Positions 61,377 to 64,000 of a DNA stretch of 64,000 bases are shown here, piece after piece. The position numbers and the translations under genes were made by a program. This DNA comes from Enterobacter huaxiensis. GTDB lineage: Bacteria; Pseudomonadota; Gammaproteobacteria; Enterobacterales; Enterobacteriaceae. Where the stretch lies: assembly GCF_003594935.2 (NCBI RefSeq), contig NZ_CP043342.1, forward strand, positions 4,278,001 to 4,342,000. The letters run 5' to 3'. A model generated the notes under the pieces. The model had not been told where the DNA came from, did not search any database, and worked only from the letters and a program-made list of their open reading frames with translations. How positions within the stretch are numbered: the first letter of the stretch is position 1; each line of letters opens with the position of its first letter.

Positions 61377-63026
61377 TTAAAACGTTTCCCAGTTCGCTTC
61401 AGACGCGGTCGCTACCGGCTGCGCTTTTGGCACATAGGCCTTCACCGGCGCGGCTTTCACCGCCTGGTTGCGCGTGATTTTAAACACCGCCACCGCTTCG
61501 TTCAGGCGTGCGGCCTGATCTTCCAGCGCCGCTGCCGCTGCAGCAGACTCTTCAACCAGCGAGGCGTTTTGCTGGGTCACGCGATCCATCTCTGCCACCG
61601 CCTGCCCGACCTGATCGATACCTCGGCTCTGCTCGTCAGAGGCCGAGGCGATTTCACCCATGATATCGGTCACGCGGGTGACCGCATTGACGATTTCCGC
61701 CATCGTCGCACCCGCTTCGTTCACCAGCTGGGAACCGGCGTTTACGCGGTCGCCTGAGTCATCGATCAGAGCCTTAATCTCTTTTGCCGCCTGGGCGCTG
61801 CGCTGGGCAAGGGTACGCACTTCACCCGCCACCACCGCAAAGCCACGGCCTTGTTCACCCGCACGCGCCGCTTCCACCGCCGCGTTCAGCGCCAGAATAT
61901 TAGTCTGGAAGGCAATGCCGTCGATCACGTTGGTAATTTGCGCAATTTTGCTTGAGCTGGTAGCGATTTCGTCCATCGTACGCACCACGCCTTCCACCAC
62001 GTTACCGCCCTTCTTCGCCGTTGAGGACGCATCTAAAGCCAGACGCGATGCCTGACGCGCGTTATCGGCATTCTGCTTCACGGTTGCGGTCAGCTGTTCC
62101 ATGCTGGCGGCGGTCTCTTCCAGAGACGCGGCCTGCTGTTCGGTACGGGATGAGAGATCGTTGCTGCCAGCCGAGATTTCGCCCGCGCCGGTATAGATAG
62201 TGTCAGCCCCTTCGCGCACCACGCCGACGGTGTTCGCCAGAGAGGTTTGCATCTCCTGAACGTTGCGCGCCAGGATCGCCATTTCGTTTTTACCCTGTGC
62301 CTGAATCGGCTGGGTTAAGTCCCCTGCGGCGATGGCGCGGATATGGTTAATGACATCTTCCAGCGGCAGCAGCAGCACGCGGCGCATCGCAATCCAGCTG
62401 GAGATAATCACCGCAATGACGAGAATCATGACGGCAGAAAGGATCCACAGGATACGCTTATAGTCGCTTTCATTATCCTGAATGCCTTTATTACTAAGCG
62501 CGGACTGCGCCTCGCGCCACTCGCGATAAACCTTCTGCATCGCCGTCTGCTTCTGTTCGGCATTCTGTTTGAACATATCTTCCAGGTTGCCCTGGCCCAG
62601 CAGAACGTTCATTTGGGTGAGCGTCGCGGAGTAAATGCGGTACTGCTCTTCCAGCCGATCGGCCAGTTTTTCATCCAGACCCGGGGTTTCCGGCAGCGCG
62701 TAGTATTTATCGTAATGCGCCTGGGCATCGGCCAGCAGGTTTTTTGCAGTGTTCACCAGCTCGTTCAGCTGTCCGCCGTTGATCTGCGAGGCCATGCTGC
62801 TTTGCAGACGCAGCATGCCGCGGTTCAGGGTAACGCGCGCCTGATTCAGGCTGATCCAGGCATCGGTAAATTCCGCCACGTTCTGGCTGGAGAGCTGAGA
62901 AACGGTGAAGTTCTCTTTGTCGTTATTCAGCGCATTTATGAAAATGCCGGCAGAGATCAGCTGCATGATGCCGAGCACGAGCAGCACCGAGATCAGGAGG
63001 GTTATGACTTTTATACGTTTAAACAT
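61377..63026 (-). CDS. Methyl-accepting chemotaxis protein, Tsr-like
   Basis: A 549-residue chemoreceptor close to E. coli Tsr in length (551) and layout: TM1 (about 7-30), periplasmic domain with SLNQARVTLNRG (the Tsr amino-acid site has arginines in this segment), TM2 (about 192-212), HAMP, methylation helices, tip FQTNILALNAAVEAARAGEQGRGFAVVA, and the C-terminal CheR/CheB-docking pentapeptide NWETF. Probably a high-abundance receptor for an amino acid. Transcribed alone from a sigma-28 promoter; not present here in E. coli. Confidence 0.93.
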   Translation of the reverse strand: MFKRIKVITLLISVLLVLGIMQLISAGIFINALNNDKENFTVSQLSSQNVAEFTDAWISLNQARVTLNRGMLRLQSSMASQINGGQLNELVNTAKNLLADAQAHYDKYYALPETPGLDEKLADRLEEQYRIYSATLTQMNVLLGQGNLEDMFKQNAEQKQTAMQKVYREWREAQSALSNKGIQDNESDYKRILWILSAVMILVIAVIISSWIAMRRVLLLPLEDVINHIRAIAAGDLTQPIQAQGKNEMAILARNVQEMQTSLANTVGVVREGADTIYTGAGEISAGSNDLSSRTEQQAASLEETAASMEQLTATVKQNADNARQASRLALDASSTAKKGGNVVEGVVRTMDEIATSSSKIAQITNVIDGIAFQTNILALNAAVEAARAGEQGRGFAVVAGEVRTLAQRSAQAAKEIKALIDDSGDRVNAGSQLVNEAGATMAEIVNAVTRVTDIMGEIASASDEQSRGIDQVGQAVAEMDRVTQQNASLVEESAAAAAALEDQAARLNEAVAVFKITRNQAVKAAPVKAYVPKAQPVATASEANWETF

Positions 63027-63066
63027 GCGTTGCCTTTTTTATATGCAGGTATTGTCTGACGTGTAT

Positions 63067-63093
63067 CTATCGGCAGGCGCGGCGCGTTGTTTA
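63067..63093 (-). promoter_or_regulatory. Sigma-28 (FliA) promoter of the Tsr-like gene
   Basis: On the minus strand TAAACAAC, 11 bases, GCCGATAG, close to the consensus TAAAGTTT-N11-GCCGATAA, 41 bases upstream of the start codon. Confidence 0.85.
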
Positions 63094-63221
63094 CTGTTTC
63101 TACACCTTTAAAAACTTTCGAAAGCCATTTTCTAAATCCATTCAGTAAGTTAAACGAGACATTTTTTTGTGACGGACATCGCATTTTATTCTTGCCCCTA
63201 AAGGGTTATAGCGCCGCCTTA

Positions 63222-63244
63222 AAGATGCATTTAATATGCATCTT
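63222..63244. promoter_or_regulatory. NsrR operator upstream of ytfE
   Basis: AAGATGCAT-N5-ATGCATCTT, a perfect 9-bp inverted repeat matching the NsrR site known for ytfE. NsrR is the nitric-oxide-sensing repressor. It lies 27 bases before the start codon. Confidence 0.88.
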
Positions 63245-63270
63245 ATATTATTGATGATGAGGTAACTGCT

Positions 63271-63933
63271 ATGGCCTTCCGCGACCAACCCCTCGGCGAG
63301 CTGGCGCTCTCCATCCCCCGCGCTTCTGCGCTGTTCCGTAAATACGATATGGACTACTGCTGCGGCGGTAAGCAAACGCTGGGGCGTGCTGCCTCGCGCA
63401 AGGAGCTGGACGTCGAGGCGATTGAAGCAGAGCTGGCACAGCTGGCCGAGCAGCCTGTAGATAAAGACTGGCGCACCGCACCGCTTGCCGAGATCATTGA
63501 CCACATCATCGTGCGTTACCACGACCGTCACCGCGAGCAGCTGCCAGAGCTGATCCTGCAGGCAACAAAAGTTGAGCGCGTTCACGCCGACAAACCTTCC
63601 GTACCGCGCGGCCTGGCGAAGTATCTGTCCATGCTGCACGAAGAGCTGTCCAGCCACATGATGAAAGAAGAGCAGATCCTCTTCCCGATGATCAAGCAGG
63701 GCATGGGCAGCCAGGCGATGGGGCCGATCAGCGTAATGGAAAGCGAACATGATGACGCCGGCGAACTGCTGGAAGTGATCAAGCACACCACCAACAACGT
63801 CACGCCGCCGCCAGAAGCGTGCACCACCTGGAAAGCGATGTACAACGGCATTAACGAGATGATTGACGATCTGATGGAACACATCAGTCTTGAGAACAAC
63901 GTTCTGTTCCCGCGTGCGTTATCGGGTAAATAA
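63271..63933 (+). CDS. ytfE: Iron-sulfur cluster repair di-iron protein YtfE (RIC)
   Basis: A 220-residue protein induced by nitric oxide that helps restore damaged iron-sulfur clusters. The N-terminal ScdA-like domain has YCCGGKQTL (Cys30-Cys31), and the C-terminal hemerythrin-like four-helix bundle carries the di-iron ligands (IIVRYHDRH, HEELSSHMMKEEQILFP, ESEHDDAG, MEHISLENNVLFP). Length equals E. coli. Controlled by the NsrR palindrome just upstream. Confidence 0.97.
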   Translation: MAFRDQPLGELALSIPRASALFRKYDMDYCCGGKQTLGRAASRKELDVEAIEAELAQLAEQPVDKDWRTAPLAEIIDHIIVRYHDRHREQLPELILQATKVERVHADKPSVPRGLAKYLSMLHEELSSHMMKEEQILFPMIKQGMGSQAMGPISVMESEHDDAGELLEVIKHTTNNVTPPPEACTTWKAMYNGINEMIDDLMEHISLENNVLFPRALSGK

Positions 63934-63936
63934 AAA

Positions 63937-64000
63937 AGCCCGGTGGCGCTAGCGCTTACCGGGCCTACAACGTCCTCGAACGTAGGCCGGGTAAGCGTCA
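63937..64000. repeat. REP-type palindromes at the right edge
   Basis: AGCCCGGTGGCGCTAGCGCTTACCGGGC (63937-63964), followed by the start of an inverted second copy GTAGGCCGGGTAAGCGTC that runs off the window. The first may also terminate ytfE. Confidence 0.8.

Overview
The window is chromosomal DNA of a gammaproteobacterium in the Enterobacteriaceae, most likely Enterobacter or a close relative. This rests on gene order: read in reverse it follows the Escherichia coli K-12 order ytfE-ytfF-ytfG-ytfH-cpdB-cysQ-ytfJ-ytfK-ytfL-msrA-tamA-tamB-ytfP-ppa-ytfQRT-yjfF-fbp-mpl-yjgA-pmbA-cybC-nrdGD-treCBR-mgtA, with proteins of nearly identical length to the E. coli ones. No tRNA, rRNA, CRISPR array, insertion sequence or prophage was seen. 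Species assignment is inference.

Backbone, left to right: mgtA (cut by the left edge) with its PhoP box and mgtL leader peptide; treR, treB and treC (trehalose); nrdD and nrdG (anaerobic ribonucleotide reductase, behind FNR and NrdR sites); cybC; pmbA; yjgA; mpl; fbp; the galactofuranose transporter ytfQRT-yjfF; ppa; ytfP-tamB-tamA; msrA; ytfL, ytfK, ytfJ; cysQ; cpdB; ytfH; ytfG; ytfF; and ytfE (behind an NsrR site).

Five accessory blocks interrupt this order. (A) 7.2-13.4 kb: a KdgM-type porin, an RpiR regulator, a PTS EIIBC, a GH38 alpha-mannosidase and a stand-alone EIIA with a hydrophobic tail. This looks like uptake and cleavage of a phosphorylated mannoside. (B) 16.5-25.2 kb, all on the minus strand: a PRD-only protein, a glycine-rich SFCGS protein, DUF4312, two membrane proteins (DUF4311 and DUF4310), a metallo-deacetylase, a DgaE-like PLP ammonia lyase, a DgaF-like aldolase, a periplasmic lactonase and a PRD/EIIB/EIIA regulator. 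It reads as a full route from an external (acyl)amino-sugar acid to pyruvate and glyceraldehyde 3-phosphate, with an uncharacterised transporter. (C) 30.7-32.7 kb: an HTH-only LysR-like protein and a chemoreceptor. (D) 45.0-52.4 kb: a LacI regulator, four consecutive Gfo/Idh/MocA oxidoreductases and a GPH-family symporter, with no glycosidase or kinase. (E) 59.4-63.0 kb: an AraC regulator beside ytfF, and a Tsr-like chemoreceptor.

Blocks B and D are the best candidates for undescribed biology. Both chemoreceptors have near-consensus sigma-28 promoters. Two families of intergenic palindromic repeats are scattered between genes, and in two places lie inside operons.
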